Positions 1 through 8,310 of a stretch of 64,000 bases of DNA are shown here, piece by piece. The DNA is taken from positions 58,924 through 122,923 of the forward strand of contig NZ_JACVCG010000005.1 of assembly GCF_016742135.1 (NCBI RefSeq), written 5' to 3'. Each line of letters begins with the position of its first letter. The stretch's first letter is position 1. The notes beneath the pieces were generated by a model that made no database searches, was not told where the DNA came from, and was given only the letters and a program-made list of their open reading frames with translations. Origin of the DNA: Brevundimonas sp. Lineage in GTDB: Bacteria > Pseudomonadota > Alphaproteobacteria > Caulobacterales > Caulobacteraceae. Position numbers and translations under genes: made by a program.

Positions 1-1020
1 GCCATAGCCGTACAGGTCGCGGAACATCTCCAGCGCCTCGGGGGTGCGGCCACCCATGACGGTCTCGAACAGGGCGATGGTGCGCGTGCGGTCCGCAAGG
101 CCCAGCATGTCCCGGACAACATCGGCCTTGACCGCCTCACCCTCCCCACCCTGTACGAGGGCCTGATCCAGCAGCGACAGGCCGTCGCGCACCGAGCCCT
201 CGGCTGCGCGCGAGATCAGCGCCAGGGCATCACGCTCGATCGCCATGCCCTCCTGCTGCGCTACCCGGCCCAGATGTTCGATAAGGATTTCAGGCTCTAC
301 GCGCCTCAGATCGAACCGCTGGCAACGGCTCAGGATCGTCACGGGGACCTTGCGGATCTCGGTCGTGGCAAAGATGAATTTGGCGTGGGGCGGCGGTTCT
401 TCCAGCGTCTTCAGCAGGGCGTTGAAGGCTTGGTTCGAGAGCATGTGCACCTCGTCCAGCACATAGACCTTGTAGCGCGCCTCGACCGGAGCGTAGCGCA
501 CGCTGTCCAGGATTTCGCGGATGTCGCCCACGCCGGTATGGCTGGCGGCGTCCATCTCCATGACGTCCATGTGCTGGCCCGCCATGATCGCCGCGTCATG
601 CCGCCCCGTCGGCGTCAGCGCCAGCGAGGGCCGGTCGATGCCGGGGGCGTCATTGTTCAGCGCCCGGGCCAGCAGGCGGGCCGTGGTGGTCTTTCCGACC
701 CCCCGCACGCCGGTCAGCATGAAGGCGTGGGCGATCCGGCCGGTCTCGAACGCATGGGTCAGGGTGCGGACCATGGCCTCCTGACCGATCAGGTCCTCGA
801 AGGTCGTCGGCCGGTATTTGCGGGCCAGCACCTGATAGGCGGCCGAGGGCGCGTCCTTGAGCGGTGCCGGCTCGGGCAGGGGCGCGAGGTCGGGCCCGGG
901 TGCAGGCTCCGGCGCGGGGGGCGCACCGAACATGTCATCGGTATCGGGGTCGCGCTCGACCGACTCCGCGCCCTGCGTGTCGTCGTCTTCCCACGGCGGA
1001 ATCGGGTCCATCTCACTCAT
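1..1020 (-). CDS. dnaX: DNA polymerase III subunit gamma/tau, N-terminal part (cut by window)
   Basis: This is the clamp-loader ATPase that loads the beta clamp on DNA. I see 340 codons from ATG at 1020 running off the window's left edge, so the C-terminal tau region is missing. The first ~60 residues are an acidic, proline-rich extension not present in E. coli DnaX. The AAA+ core follows: Walker A GVRGVGKTT at residues ~104-112, Walker B-type DEVH at ~189-192, and sensor-1 SRC in ILSRCQRF near 228. The segment between Walker A and MEMDAAS, where E. coli DnaX has its four-cysteine zinc module, has no cysteine here. The SRP RNA lies just upstream on the same strand. Identification is secure; only the exact start within the N-terminal extension is open (a second Met is codon 4). 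Confidence 0.96.
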   Translation of the reverse strand, partial: MSEMDPIPPWEDDDTQGAESVERDPDTDDMFGAPPAPEPAPGPDLAPLPEPAPLKDAPSAAYQVLARKYRPTTFEDLIGQEAMVRTLTHAFETGRIAHAFMLTGVRGVGKTTTARLLARALNNDAPGIDRPSLALTPTGRHDAAIMAGQHMDVMEMDAASHTGVGDIREILDSVRYAPVEARYKVYVLDEVHMLSNQAFNALLKTLEEPPPHAKFIFATTEIRKVPVTILSRCQRFDLRRVEPEILIEHLGRVAQQEGMAIERDALALISRAAEGSVRDGLSLLDQALVQGGEGEAVKADVVRDMLGLADRTRTIALFETVMGGRTPEALEMFRDLYGYG

Positions 1021-1084
1021 GGGCCAGTCATAGCCCGTGACGCGATCCCGGGCGAGGCCGGATAACGGTTTTGCTGAGGGAGAG

Positions 1085-1180
1085 AAGGTGGAGACCGCGA
1101 CCCGAAGGGGAATTCGTTGTGGCTGCTGCCTTCCGGCCCTGACCAGGTTGGCGAAGCCTTCGCCCGCGATCTCCACCCCC
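1085..1180 (-). ncRNA. ffs: Signal recognition particle RNA (4.5S, small bacterial type)
   Basis: The minus strand reads GGTCAGGGCCGGAAGGCAGC, the conserved domain IV loop that binds Ffh and FtsY. The ends pair to close the helix: GGTGGAGATCGCG near 1180 is complementary to CGCGGTCTCCACC near 1087, with one mismatch. The size (~95 nt) fits the short Alu-less bacterial form, which guides co-translational insertion of membrane proteins. It sits 60-70 nt upstream of dnaX on the same strand, a neighbourhood seen in other Alphaproteobacteria. End positions are set by the helix and may be off by a few bases. Confidence 0.9.
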
Positions 1181-1250
1181 GATATGCGCGTTCAGCCCCG
1201 CGAGATCAAGATGCCTTACGGATCGCGGCGGCCAGCGCTATGAGAGCCTC

Positions 1251-2201
1251 ATGTCCGGTCCCGTCGTTACCGCCTTTTCCGCCTCGCCGCTCGACCGGGG
1301 CGGGGATGCCCGCAATGACCCCGCATGGATGGCCGCGCGTAGGGCCGATCCCGCCGCCCTGTCGCTGGCGATGATCGACGGACGGCCCCGCCTTGAGAGC
1401 GTCGAAGGTCAGGACCGGCTGGCCTGGGCGCCCCTGTCACGCCTGTTGCCGCTGTCGACCGTGGAGCCCGTATTTCTCGGGCTGTGGAAGGACGCGCCGG
1501 TCTTTGCCTGTTCCGTGCCCGAGGGCCGGGCGGCCGAGCTGGAGAGCCTGATGGGGCGCGGCGACCACCCGGATATGCGCGCCGCCGCCGCGAGTCTGCC
1601 GATGGGCGATCTGGCCATGGCGGGCGCCGCCAAGGGCGTGTTCGACTGGCACGGACGCAACGGCTTCTGCCCCGGCTGCGGACAGGAGACGCAGGTCGCC
1701 TCGGGTGGATGGCGGCGCACCTGCGCCCCTTGCGGGGTCGAGCACTACCCGCGCGTCGACCCGGTCTGCATCATGCTGCCGGTCTGGTCGGGCGGGGCCG
1801 AGCCGATCTGCCTGCTGGGCCGCCAGGCCGCCTGGCCCGCCGGACGCATGTCGGCCTTGGCCGGCTTCATGGAACCGGGTGAAAGCCTTGAAGAAGCCTG
1901 CGCGCGCGAGGTGAAGGAAGAGGCCGGGCTGACGGTCACCTCAGTCCGCTATCTGGCCAGCCAGCCCTGGCCCTTCCCGCATCAGCTGATGATCGGCCTG
2001 ATCGCCGAGGTGACCGATGACCGGGCTCAGCCGGACCTGACCGAGCTGGAGGCCGTCGCCTGGCTGACCCGCGCCGAGGCCCGGGCCGTGCTGGACGGAC
2101 GCCACCCCGACATTCTGGCGCCCTTTCCCTTTGCCATCGCCCACACCCTGCTCAAGGCGTGGGCGTATGACGCCGACGACACCTCCTCAGGTCAGTTGTA
2201 G
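1251..2201 (+). CDS. nudC: NAD(+)/NADH diphosphatase, NudC-type Nudix hydrolase
   Basis: This 316-residue protein hydrolyses NAD(H) to NMN(H) and AMP, and NudC proteins can also remove NAD caps from RNA. The domain order is typical: a divergent N-terminal domain (1-125), a zinc ribbon with Cys140, Cys143, Cys158 and Cys161 (CPGCG and CAPCG), then the Nudix domain with the box GFMEPGESLEEACAREVKEEAG at ~205-226. The family signature SQPWPFP, which separates NudC from other Nudix enzymes, is at ~237-243. ATG 1251 is preceded by only a weak ribosome site. The last 10 nt overlap the convergent gene at 2192. Confidence 0.95.
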   Translation: MSGPVVTAFSASPLDRGGDARNDPAWMAARRADPAALSLAMIDGRPRLESVEGQDRLAWAPLSRLLPLSTVEPVFLGLWKDAPVFACSVPEGRAAELESLMGRGDHPDMRAAAASLPMGDLAMAGAAKGVFDWHGRNGFCPGCGQETQVASGGWRRTCAPCGVEHYPRVDPVCIMLPVWSGGAEPICLLGRQAAWPAGRMSALAGFMEPGESLEEACAREVKEEAGLTVTSVRYLASQPWPFPHQLMIGLIAEVTDDRAQPDLTELEAVAWLTRAEARAVLDGRHPDILAPFPFAIAHTLLKAWAYDADDTSSGQL

Positions 2202-2617
2202 GCCGCGACACCCCAGTTGCAGGTGCCGCTGCAACCCGGCATCTGGACTTCCACCGTGTAGCGCCCGGCCGTGGCGCTATCCAGGATCACCAGCGGCGTG
2301 TCGTCGTCTTCGAAATCGCGACCGACTTCTCGACCCGAGGCGTCGCGAACGATCATGTCCACGTCGCTGCAGTTCTCGTCACAGACGCCGATGAAGACCA
2401 CACTGCCCGCGCGAACCTGAAGGGTGCCGGTGCCCGAGGCACCTTGTCGCAGGGATCCGGTAGTCTTGCTCTGAAGGGTCAGGTCGAATTCGTTCGATAC
2501 CGCATTCAAAAGAAAGTCGACCATGGCCGCGCCGGTCGGATCCTGAGCCTGGACGGAAAAGCCCGGTGCCATCACGGCAAGTGACAGGGCTGCGGCGGCA
2601 GTGAGGGACTTCAGCAT
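2192..2617 (-). CDS. Exported protein of unknown function, four cysteines
   Basis: I do not recognise this 141-residue protein. It begins with a clear signal peptide (MLKSLTAAAALSLAVMAPG, probable cleavage after VQA at ~24), so the mature product is periplasmic or secreted. The mature part has two close cysteine pairs (CDENC and CSGTC) in a beta-rich, acidic context, with repeats such as GTLQVRAG and GRYTVEVQMPG. This suggests a small beta-sandwich stabilised by disulfides, like pre-peptidase C-terminal domains that read '...G.Y.v.v...'. That comparison is an inference. The start is supported by GGAG 7-8 nt before ATG. It converges on nudC with a 10-nt overlap. Confidence 0.75.
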   Translation of the reverse strand: MLKSLTAAAALSLAVMAPGFSVQAQDPTGAAMVDFLLNAVSNEFDLTLQSKTTGSLRQGASGTGTLQVRAGSVVFIGVCDENCSDVDMIVRDASGREVGRDFEDDDTPLVILDSATAGRYTVEVQMPGCSGTCNWGVAAYN

Positions 2618-2708
2618 GGGCTCATCTCCAAGGGTTGATGCGGCACGATGCCACCGCGCCGCGTCCCCGACAAATGACGAAACCCTTTCGATAGTCCGGC
2701 CGGCATCC

Positions 2709-3434
2709 TCAGCCGACGGTCGCCCGGGCCTCGGCCAGGTCGCCGGGGTTGTCGATCGAAAGAGGGGCGTCGGCGATCACCGCTGCATGAATCCGCAGGC
2801 CCATTTCCATCGCCCGCAGCTGTTCCAGCTTCTCGCGGCGCTCCAGCGGCGACGGCGGGGCGGCACAGAAGGCCTCAAGCGCAGCTCGGCGATAGCCATA
2901 CAGGCCCACATGCCGCCAGACCGGCCCGTCGCCATACAGGGTCGATCGCGTGAAATAGAGGGCGCGGCCTTCGGTCCCCTCCGGGGCCATGGCCAGTACC
3001 GCCTTGACGACATCCGGATTGCTCCGGTCACCCGGCCCTGATTCCGGGGCTACCAGTGTCGCGATATCGCACTCCGGATGGCGGGCGAGAAGATCGATAC
3101 AGAGGCCCGAAATCCCCGGGTCGGCAAACGGCATGTCGCCCTGCAGATTAACGATCACATCATGCTGGCCCCCCGGATCCAGCGCGTGGAGCGCCGCCCG
3201 GATGCGGTCCGAGCCCGACGGCAGGTCCGGATCGGTCAGCACGGCGCGGCCGCCATCCGCCTCGACCACCTCGACAATCTCGGGGTCGCCCGCCGCCACC
3301 GCCACCGCCAGACCCGAGGCGCGGGCCTGACGGCTGGCCCGGACGATCATGGGCAGGCCACCGATGTCGGCCAGCGGCTTTCCGGGCAGGCGGGTCGCGG
3401 CCATACGGGCCGGAATCAGGATCAGGGGGTTCAT
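2709..3434 (-). CDS. kdsB: 3-deoxy-manno-octulosonate cytidylyltransferase (CMP-Kdo synthetase)
   Basis: KdsB activates Kdo with CTP to give CMP-Kdo for lipopolysaccharide inner core synthesis in the cytoplasm. The start is placed at ATG 3434 (MNPLILIPARMAATRLPGKPL) rather than the upstream ORF start, because the nucleotide-binding motif of the family, IPAR...RLPGKPL, begins there. The resulting 241 residues match the usual 240-250. Other family features are VNLQGDMPF (metal and CTP site), YFTRSTL, HVGLYGYRRAAL and LEQLRAMEMGLRI near the C-terminus. It faces the cytochrome gene at 3598 across 163 nt in which I see no feature. Confidence 0.95.
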   Translation of the reverse strand: MNPLILIPARMAATRLPGKPLADIGGLPMIVRASRQARASGLAVAVAAGDPEIVEVVEADGGRAVLTDPDLPSGSDRIRAALHALDPGGQHDVIVNLQGDMPFADPGISGLCIDLLARHPECDIATLVAPESGPGDRSNPDVVKAVLAMAPEGTEGRALYFTRSTLYGDGPVWRHVGLYGYRRAALEAFCAAPPSPLERREKLEQLRAMEMGLRIHAAVIADAPLSIDNPGDLAEARATVG

Positions 3435-3597
3435 CGGGGCTCGGTCAGCGGGGTCTTTGGTCGCAGCCGGGCGTCGAACCCAACCGGACAGTTGCGAAGG
3501 CGGCCTTACCGTGTCAGAGACGCCCACGCGAAACAATGCCCGCGCCCCTGCCACCGGCTGACGACGCGGGCCCTTCAGATACGGGACTGACGACGCG

Positions 3598-4311
3598 ATG
3601 AGCGGCAACCTCGAGTGGAACAAGATTTTCGGTGCGGGCCTGGCGACGGTCTTCACCATTCTGGTTGTCCAGCAGGCCTCGGGCTTCGTTTATCAGACGA
3701 AGACTCCTGAAAAGATGGGCTATGCCGTCGACATCCCGGAAGAGGGCGCCGGAGGCGGGGCCGAGGCCGTCCTGCCGCCCGATTGGGGCACGCTGATCCC
3801 CGTGGCCGATCTGGCCGCCGGCGAGGCCGCCTTTGCCCGCTGCCAGGCCTGTCACACGATCAATGCGGGGGGTGCCAACGGCATCGGCCCGAATCTGTAT
3901 GGAGTCATCGGTCGCGCCGTCGCCGGTCACGCCGGCTTTGCCTATTCCGACGCCATGGTCGCCCACAGGTCCGAGGACCCGACCTGGTCGCTCGACGCCA
4001 TGGACCACTTCATCACCGCCCCGGCGCGCTATGTCCCGGGCACCAAGATGTCGTTCGCCGGTCTGCGCGACACCGAGACCCGCGTGAACCTGATCGCCTG
4101 GATGATGACGCAGGGCTCCAGCGGCTATGCGGTTCCAGCTCCGGATCCCGCGCGCCAGCCGGGTGCCGCCGATGCTGCGGTCGAGGGTGAAGTGATCGTG
4201 GGCGGAGCCGACACCACCGGTGCTCCGATCGAGGGCGCGGCCGGTCAGTCGACCGTCGAGGCGACACCTGCGGCACCCCCGGCAGCGGACAGCGCGCCCA
4301 CCGGCGGCTGA
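3598..4311 (+). CDS. Membrane-anchored class I cytochrome c
   Basis: This 237-residue protein has an uncleaved N-terminal membrane helix (~8-28, GAGLATVFTILVVQQASGF) and a periplasmic c-type cytochrome domain. The heme site CQACH is at ~82-86, and the axial methionine is most likely in YVPGTKMSFAG. Overall it resembles CycM/cytochrome c552-like electron carriers that link the bc1 complex to terminal oxidases in Alphaproteobacteria. The C-terminal ~60 residues are an Ala/Pro/Gly-rich tail without a recognisable domain. Transcription diverges from kdsB. The family is clear, but the specific oxidase partner cannot be told from this window. Confidence 0.9.
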   Translation: MSGNLEWNKIFGAGLATVFTILVVQQASGFVYQTKTPEKMGYAVDIPEEGAGGGAEAVLPPDWGTLIPVADLAAGEAAFARCQACHTINAGGANGIGPNLYGVIGRAVAGHAGFAYSDAMVAHRSEDPTWSLDAMDHFITAPARYVPGTKMSFAGLRDTETRVNLIAWMMTQGSSGYAVPAPDPARQPGAADAAVEGEVIVGGADTTGAPIEGAAGQSTVEATPAAPPAADSAPTGG

Positions 4312-4321
4312 TACAGGCCCC

Positions 4322-5098
4322 TTAAATCCGTCGGAAGATCGGCGCGTCGAAGCCCTCGGCGCGCTGATTCGTATCGGCCTCAGCCAGGGACTGGCGACAC
4401 ACTTCGCCTGTCCGGCCCGAGGCATGGATCAGGGTGTCGGCATCCACAACGATGGCCGAATGACCGGTCCAGCCGGTCCCCCCCGTCGGATGGAGCCACA
4501 GAGCCAGATCGCCCCGGCGCAGGTCGCCCCGTCCCACCGCCTGTCCCAGTTCGGCCTGGCCGTCGGCATAGCGGGGCGCGGCCCGTCCTCCAGCTATCAG
4601 GCAGGCCTGAACCATGGCCGCGCAATCCATGCCCTGGTCAGAGCGTCCGCCCACCGCGTGCGGAAGGCCGATCAGGCTTTCGGCCACGGCGGCAAGGTCC
4701 GGCGGAAACTCGCCAAGCGGCATCAGGGCCACATCCCCGACGGCATCCCGGGCCGGATCGACCAGGGCGTTGAACGGCAGAACGCCGCCGCGCCCCGCAA
4801 CCCTGTGCGTCGGCACGGTGACGTCTGACCTGAGGGCGGTTTCCGCGACCCAGCCGACCACTCCGTCCCGGCGGCAGCGGCCCCAGAGGCGCCCCCCCTC
4901 ACGGACCAGCCCGTCGAAGGCCTCTCCGAACAGCAGTTGGGAGACCCGGTTGCCGTCATCGTCGTGCACATCGGCCACCGGCACCGCAGCCTGGAAGGCC
5001 TCCGTCGGGCGATAGGCGCGCGCGGGCACGATTCCTTCCAGCGCCGCTTCGGCCAGGTCGGATCGTATCAGCAGGGCGCGGGTATCGACGTCGATCAT
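4322..5098 (-). CDS. NlpC/P60 family peptidoglycan hydrolase with SH3-like domains
   Basis: This is a cysteine peptidase of the NlpC/P60 class, expected to cut gamma-D-Glu-diaminopimelate bonds in peptidoglycan fragments. The N-terminal half (~40-130) looks like bacterial SH3 domains (LLFGEAFDGLVREGG, GRCRRDGVVGWV). The C-terminal half carries the catalytic Cys in QGMDCAAMV, the His in TGWTGHSAIVVDAD, and a final His in TLIHASGRTG. No signal peptide is evident, which points to recycling of imported peptides in the cytoplasm. I chose ATG 5098 over the TTG at 5146, whose added residues are only a proline-rich leader. It follows the M17 aminopeptidase by 76 nt on the same strand, so the two may act in sequence on muropeptides. 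Confidence 0.88.
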   Translation of the reverse strand: MIDVDTRALLIRSDLAEAALEGIVPARAYRPTEAFQAAVPVADVHDDDGNRVSQLLFGEAFDGLVREGGRLWGRCRRDGVVGWVAETALRSDVTVPTHRVAGRGGVLPFNALVDPARDAVGDVALMPLGEFPPDLAAVAESLIGLPHAVGGRSDQGMDCAAMVQACLIAGGRAAPRYADGQAELGQAVGRGDLRRGDLALWLHPTGGTGWTGHSAIVVDADTLIHASGRTGEVCRQSLAEADTNQRAEGFDAPIFRRI

Positions 5099-5174
5099 CA
5101 CGGGCGGCGGCGGTGGGTCCGAATTCCCCGCCACCCTGCACGGCAAGGCCGAAGGTCGCGTTAACGGCGGTGAT

Positions 5175-6575
5175 TCAGCCGGGATAACGCGTTTTCAGCA
5201 TCTCGAACGCGGCACGCAGGGCCTGGACCTCGCCCCCCTGTGGCCAGCCGGACCGGCCGCGCGGATTCCAGGCAAAGATGTCCAGATGCGCCCAGGCCCC
5301 GGTTCGCGGCGCGAAATTCTTGAGGAACAGGGCCGCCGTCACCGATCCGGCCTGGGCCCAGGCGGCGGAGTCGTTCCGGAGGTCGGCGATGTCGCTGTCC
5401 AGGGCGTCGGCATAGGGCGCCCACAGCGGCATCCGCCACAACGGGTCGTGCACCCGGGCCGAAGCAGCCAGCAGCTCGGCGGCCAGCGCCTCGTCATCCG
5501 TATAGAGCGGCGGCAGGTCCGGCCCCAGCGCCACCCGGGCCGCGCCTGTCAGGGTGGCGAAGTCCAGGGTCAGATCGGGGTCCAGTTCGCCGGCCCGCGC
5601 CAGGGCATCGGCCAGGATCAGCCGGCCCTCGGCATCCGTATTGCCGATTTCGATGCTCAGCCCCTTGCGGCTGGACAGGATGTCGCCCGGGCGGAAGGCG
5701 TCGCCCGAGACGGCATTCTCGACCGCCGGCACCAGCACCACCAGCCGCACCGGAAGGCCCGCCCGCATCACCGATCGCGCCAGGCCCAGCGCATGGGCGG
5801 CCCCGCCCATGTCCTTCTTCATATTGCGCATACCGGCCCCGGTCTTGAGGTTCAGCCCACCGGTGTCGAACACGACGCCCTTCCCCACCAGCGCCAGCAG
5901 GGGCAGGTCCGCCCGGTCGGCATTCCAGTGCATCTCGATCATGCGGGGCGCGCGGTCCGGTACCGCCGCACGGCCCACGGCATGCACCGCCGGATAATTG
6001 GCCTCCAGCAAGGCCTCGCCGGTGATCACACTGATCGTGGCGCCCGATTCCTCGGCGATCTCGCGCGCGATGGTCTCGATCTGCAGGGGCCCCATGTCGG
6101 CCGCGGGCGTGTCGACCATCTCCCGCACCAGGTCGCAGCTGCGCGCCAGATCCAGCACGCGCCCGACATCCACACCGTCGGGCACGAGCAGCCGGGGCGC
6201 GGGCTCGGGCGCGGTATCCCCGGTCGTGTACCGGTCGAACGCATAGCTGCCGAGCGAGAAGGCCAGCGCGGCCAGCTCCGCCTGATCGTCCGCCACGCCC
6301 TCCAGCCGCCAGACCCCGCCCGGCAGGCGGTCGGCCAGGGCCCGCAGCATCATGGGCTCGAAGCTCTTGCCCACGCCGAACAGGGCCTCGGCAATGCCGC
6401 CCTCTTCGTCCGGACACAGCAGCAACCGGCCCTTCTGCCCCTTGAAGCCGTTGGCCGACGCCCAGGCCGCGGTCCGCCCGTCGAGCGCCGTGTCCGCAGG
6501 GATCAGACGGACGGGCCGGGCCGCAGACGCCTCTTCGGAATCGGCAGGGACGAGGACGGGCGGGCGACGGGACAT
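5175..6575 (-). CDS. Leucyl aminopeptidase family protein (M17 metallopeptidase)
   Basis: This 466-residue cytosolic aminopeptidase uses two metal ions. The signature NTDAEGRL lies at ~318-325. The metal and catalytic residues lie in LVGKGVVFDTGGLNLK and MKKDMGG. The N-terminal ~170 residues are the non-catalytic domain and are less conserved. The length is a little short of E. coli PepA (503). The gene is followed by an NlpC/P60 hydrolase, a pairing also found elsewhere in Alphaproteobacteria, which favours a role in cell-wall peptide recycling. It diverges from the TPR gene at 6667 across a 91-nt gap that must hold both promoters. Confidence 0.93.
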   Translation of the reverse strand: MSRRPPVLVPADSEEASAARPVRLIPADTALDGRTAAWASANGFKGQKGRLLLCPDEEGGIAEALFGVGKSFEPMMLRALADRLPGGVWRLEGVADDQAELAALAFSLGSYAFDRYTTGDTAPEPAPRLLVPDGVDVGRVLDLARSCDLVREMVDTPAADMGPLQIETIAREIAEESGATISVITGEALLEANYPAVHAVGRAAVPDRAPRMIEMHWNADRADLPLLALVGKGVVFDTGGLNLKTGAGMRNMKKDMGGAAHALGLARSVMRAGLPVRLVVLVPAVENAVSGDAFRPGDILSSRKGLSIEIGNTDAEGRLILADALARAGELDPDLTLDFATLTGAARVALGPDLPPLYTDDEALAAELLAASARVHDPLWRMPLWAPYADALDSDIADLRNDSAAWAQAGSVTAALFLKNFAPRTGAWAHLDIFAWNPRGRSGWPQGGEVQALRAAFEMLKTRYPG

Positions 6576-6666
6576 GGTCTCTCCACGGTCTCTGTGGGGT
6601 TAACGAAGGATTGACCGAAGCGGCCCACCCTGACGGTGACCGAAACTCTATCTCCGGGACTGCCCC

Positions 6667-7431
6667 ATGTCGCGTCCACTTCTGCTGATCGCCACGCTCG
6701 CCGCCCTGGCGCTGCCCTCCACCGCGCTTTCGCAGGAGCGCCAGCCGGCCTCGGCCGAAACACGCGCCACCTATGAACGGATGGACCCGCTCAGCCGCTC
6801 GCTGTTCTGGCAGCAAGAGTTCGAGATCAACCCCGCCGATCCCGTCGCGGGCGTGCGGCTGGCCCAGGCCCTGCGCGAACTGGGCCAGTTCGATCAGGCG
6901 GTTCAGGCCGCGGACAAGGTGCTGGTCGTCCAGCCCGACAACACCGAGGCCATGATCGAGCTGGGCCGCGCCCATATCGCCCGGGGTCAGGCCTTCTACG
7001 GCATCGCCGCGCTCGAGAAGGCCCGCGACCTCTCGCCGGGGGACTGGCGCCCATGGTCGCTGCTGGGCGTGGCCTATCAGCAGGTCCGGCGTGAGGCCGA
7101 TGCCCAGACGGCCTGGGCCCAGGGCTTGCGGCTGTCGCCCGACAACCCCGCCATCCTGTCGAACATGGCGATGGTGCGCCTGACGGCCGGCGACCTTCCG
7201 GGGGCCGAGACCCTGCTGCGTCGCGCCGCAGCCCAGCCCCAGGCCGGTCTTCAGGTGAAGCAGAATCTGGCCCTGGTGCTCGGCCTGTCCGGCAATCTGG
7301 GCGAGGCGGAGTCCATATTGCGCCGGGAACTGCCTCCCGAGGTCGCGGATCAGAACCTGGCCTGGATCCGCGCGCGCGCGGCCGGTCCGGTCACGGCCGG
7401 GAGCGGCCGCACCTGGCAGTCCCTGCAATAG
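6667..7431 (+). CDS. Exported tetratricopeptide-repeat protein
   Basis: A signal peptide (MSRPLLLIATLAALALPSTALS, cleavage after ~22) is followed by about five TPR units between residues ~55 and 225. Examples are PVAGVRLAQALRELGQFDQA, TEAMIELGRAHIARGQAFYG and PAILSNMAMVRLTAGDLPGA. The organisation and the C-terminal turn resemble TadD-type periplasmic TPR proteins, which act in Flp pilus assembly, but no tad genes are nearby, so I leave the role open as a periplasmic scaffold. The product is 254 residues. It is followed after 39 nt by the NifU-like gene on the same strand. Confidence 0.85.
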   Translation: MSRPLLLIATLAALALPSTALSQERQPASAETRATYERMDPLSRSLFWQQEFEINPADPVAGVRLAQALRELGQFDQAVQAADKVLVVQPDNTEAMIELGRAHIARGQAFYGIAALEKARDLSPGDWRPWSLLGVAYQQVRREADAQTAWAQGLRLSPDNPAILSNMAMVRLTAGDLPGAETLLRRAAAQPQAGLQVKQNLALVLGLSGNLGEAESILRRELPPEVADQNLAWIRARAAGPVTAGSGRTWQSLQ

Positions 7432-7470
7432 GCCCTTTTGTGGACCCCTCGTCCCGCCTATGTTTCCGGC

Positions 7471-7959
7471 ATGATCGACGATCTCTACAGCGCCCGGATT
7501 CTGGGTCTGGCGGCCAATCTGCCGCACGCCGGCCGGCTGGCATCGCCGGACGGCAGCGGTGAGCGCGTAGCCCGTCTGTGCGGATCACGGGCCGTCGTCG
7601 ATGTAAGGCTGGACGAGCAGGATCGGGTGACCGACTTCGCCCAGGACATCAAGGCCTGCGCCCTCGGCCAGGCCGCCGCCGGCGTTATCGGCGAGGCGGT
7701 GATCGGGGCCACCCCCGAGGAGATCACCCGTGCTGCGGCCGCCCTTGCCGACATGCTGACGTCCGGTGGCGAAGGTCCGGCGGGCCGGTTCGAGGGCCTG
7801 CGTGTGCTGAAGGCTGTCGCCGACTATCCCCAGCGTCACGCCTCGACCCAGGTGGCCATGGGGGCGCTGGTCGATGCCGTCGACAGGGCGCTGGCCACGG
7901 CTTCGGCCCGACGCGATATTTCCGAAGCCGAGCGAACTCGCCGCGCCGGAGCGGCCTGA
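7471..7959 (+). CDS. NifU/IscU-like iron-sulfur scaffold domain protein, degenerate site
   Basis: The fold matches the IscU N-terminal family: MIDDLYSARIL, a first Cys in RLCGSR, a second in IKACALGQAAAG, and the C-terminal PEEITRAAAALADML...YPQRHASTQVAMGAL. In E. coli IscU the cluster ligands are three Cys plus an Asp. Here the Asp after the first CG is Ser, and the third Cys aligns with Ser in RHASTQ, so only two Cys remain. It may therefore not assemble clusters in the usual way. Start ATG 7471 is preferred to the TTG at 7438 flagged by the ORF track. The product is 162 residues. It lies upstream of yidD-thrS on the same strand and may be cotranscribed. Confidence 0.8.
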   Translation: MIDDLYSARILGLAANLPHAGRLASPDGSGERVARLCGSRAVVDVRLDEQDRVTDFAQDIKACALGQAAAGVIGEAVIGATPEEITRAAAALADMLTSGGEGPAGRFEGLRVLKAVADYPQRHASTQVAMGALVDAVDRALATASARRDISEAERTRRAGAA

Positions 7960-8031
7960 TCCGCCCGGCCATCCCCGACCTTGCCCGCGGTGCTTGCCCG
8001 GGCGGGCGATGCGGGGGATAAGCGCGGCGAC

Positions 8032-8310
8032 ATGGCATCCGGCGAAACCCTCTATGAACGCGGCGTCCGCGCGGCCCATCGTGGCTACAAGCTGACCCTG
8101 TCGCCCCTGATCGGCCAGTCCTGCCGGTTCCTGCCGACCTGTTCGGACTATGCCCGCGACGCCCTGATCTCCCACGGGCCGGTGCGGGGCGGCTGGCTGA
8201 CCGTGCGACGCCTGTGCAAATGCCATCCTTTCGGAAGCTCGGGCTATGACCCGGTTCCGGCGCGGGAGCCCTCCCCTCCCGCGACCCAGACAACGAAGAC
8301 AGACAGATGA
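8032..8310 (+). CDS. yidD: Membrane protein insertion efficiency factor
   Basis: YidD is a small inner-membrane-associated protein that aids YidC-dependent insertion. The family hallmarks are present: [37 protein letters not shown] and the C-terminal [18 protein letters not shown]. The three conserved cysteines (SCRF, PTCS, CKCH region) are intact. ATG 8032 starts [11 protein letters not shown]; the upstream ORF-track start adds an unconserved leader. Its stop overlaps the thrS start codon (ATGA, 4 nt), indicating translational coupling. In many bacteria yidD sits beside yidC and rnpA; here it is with thrS. Confidence 0.94.
   Translation: MASGETLYERGVRAAHRGYKLTLSPLIGQSCRFLPTCSDYARDALISHGPVRGGWLTVRRLCKCHPFGSSGYDPVPAREPSPPATQTTKTDR

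Noticed and set aside
5494-7527. 677-aa minus-strand ORF over the aminopeptidase and TPR genes
   Set aside because: It runs across two real genes in other frames and is low in complexity (Arg/Gly/Ala). The real genes have full domain signatures.
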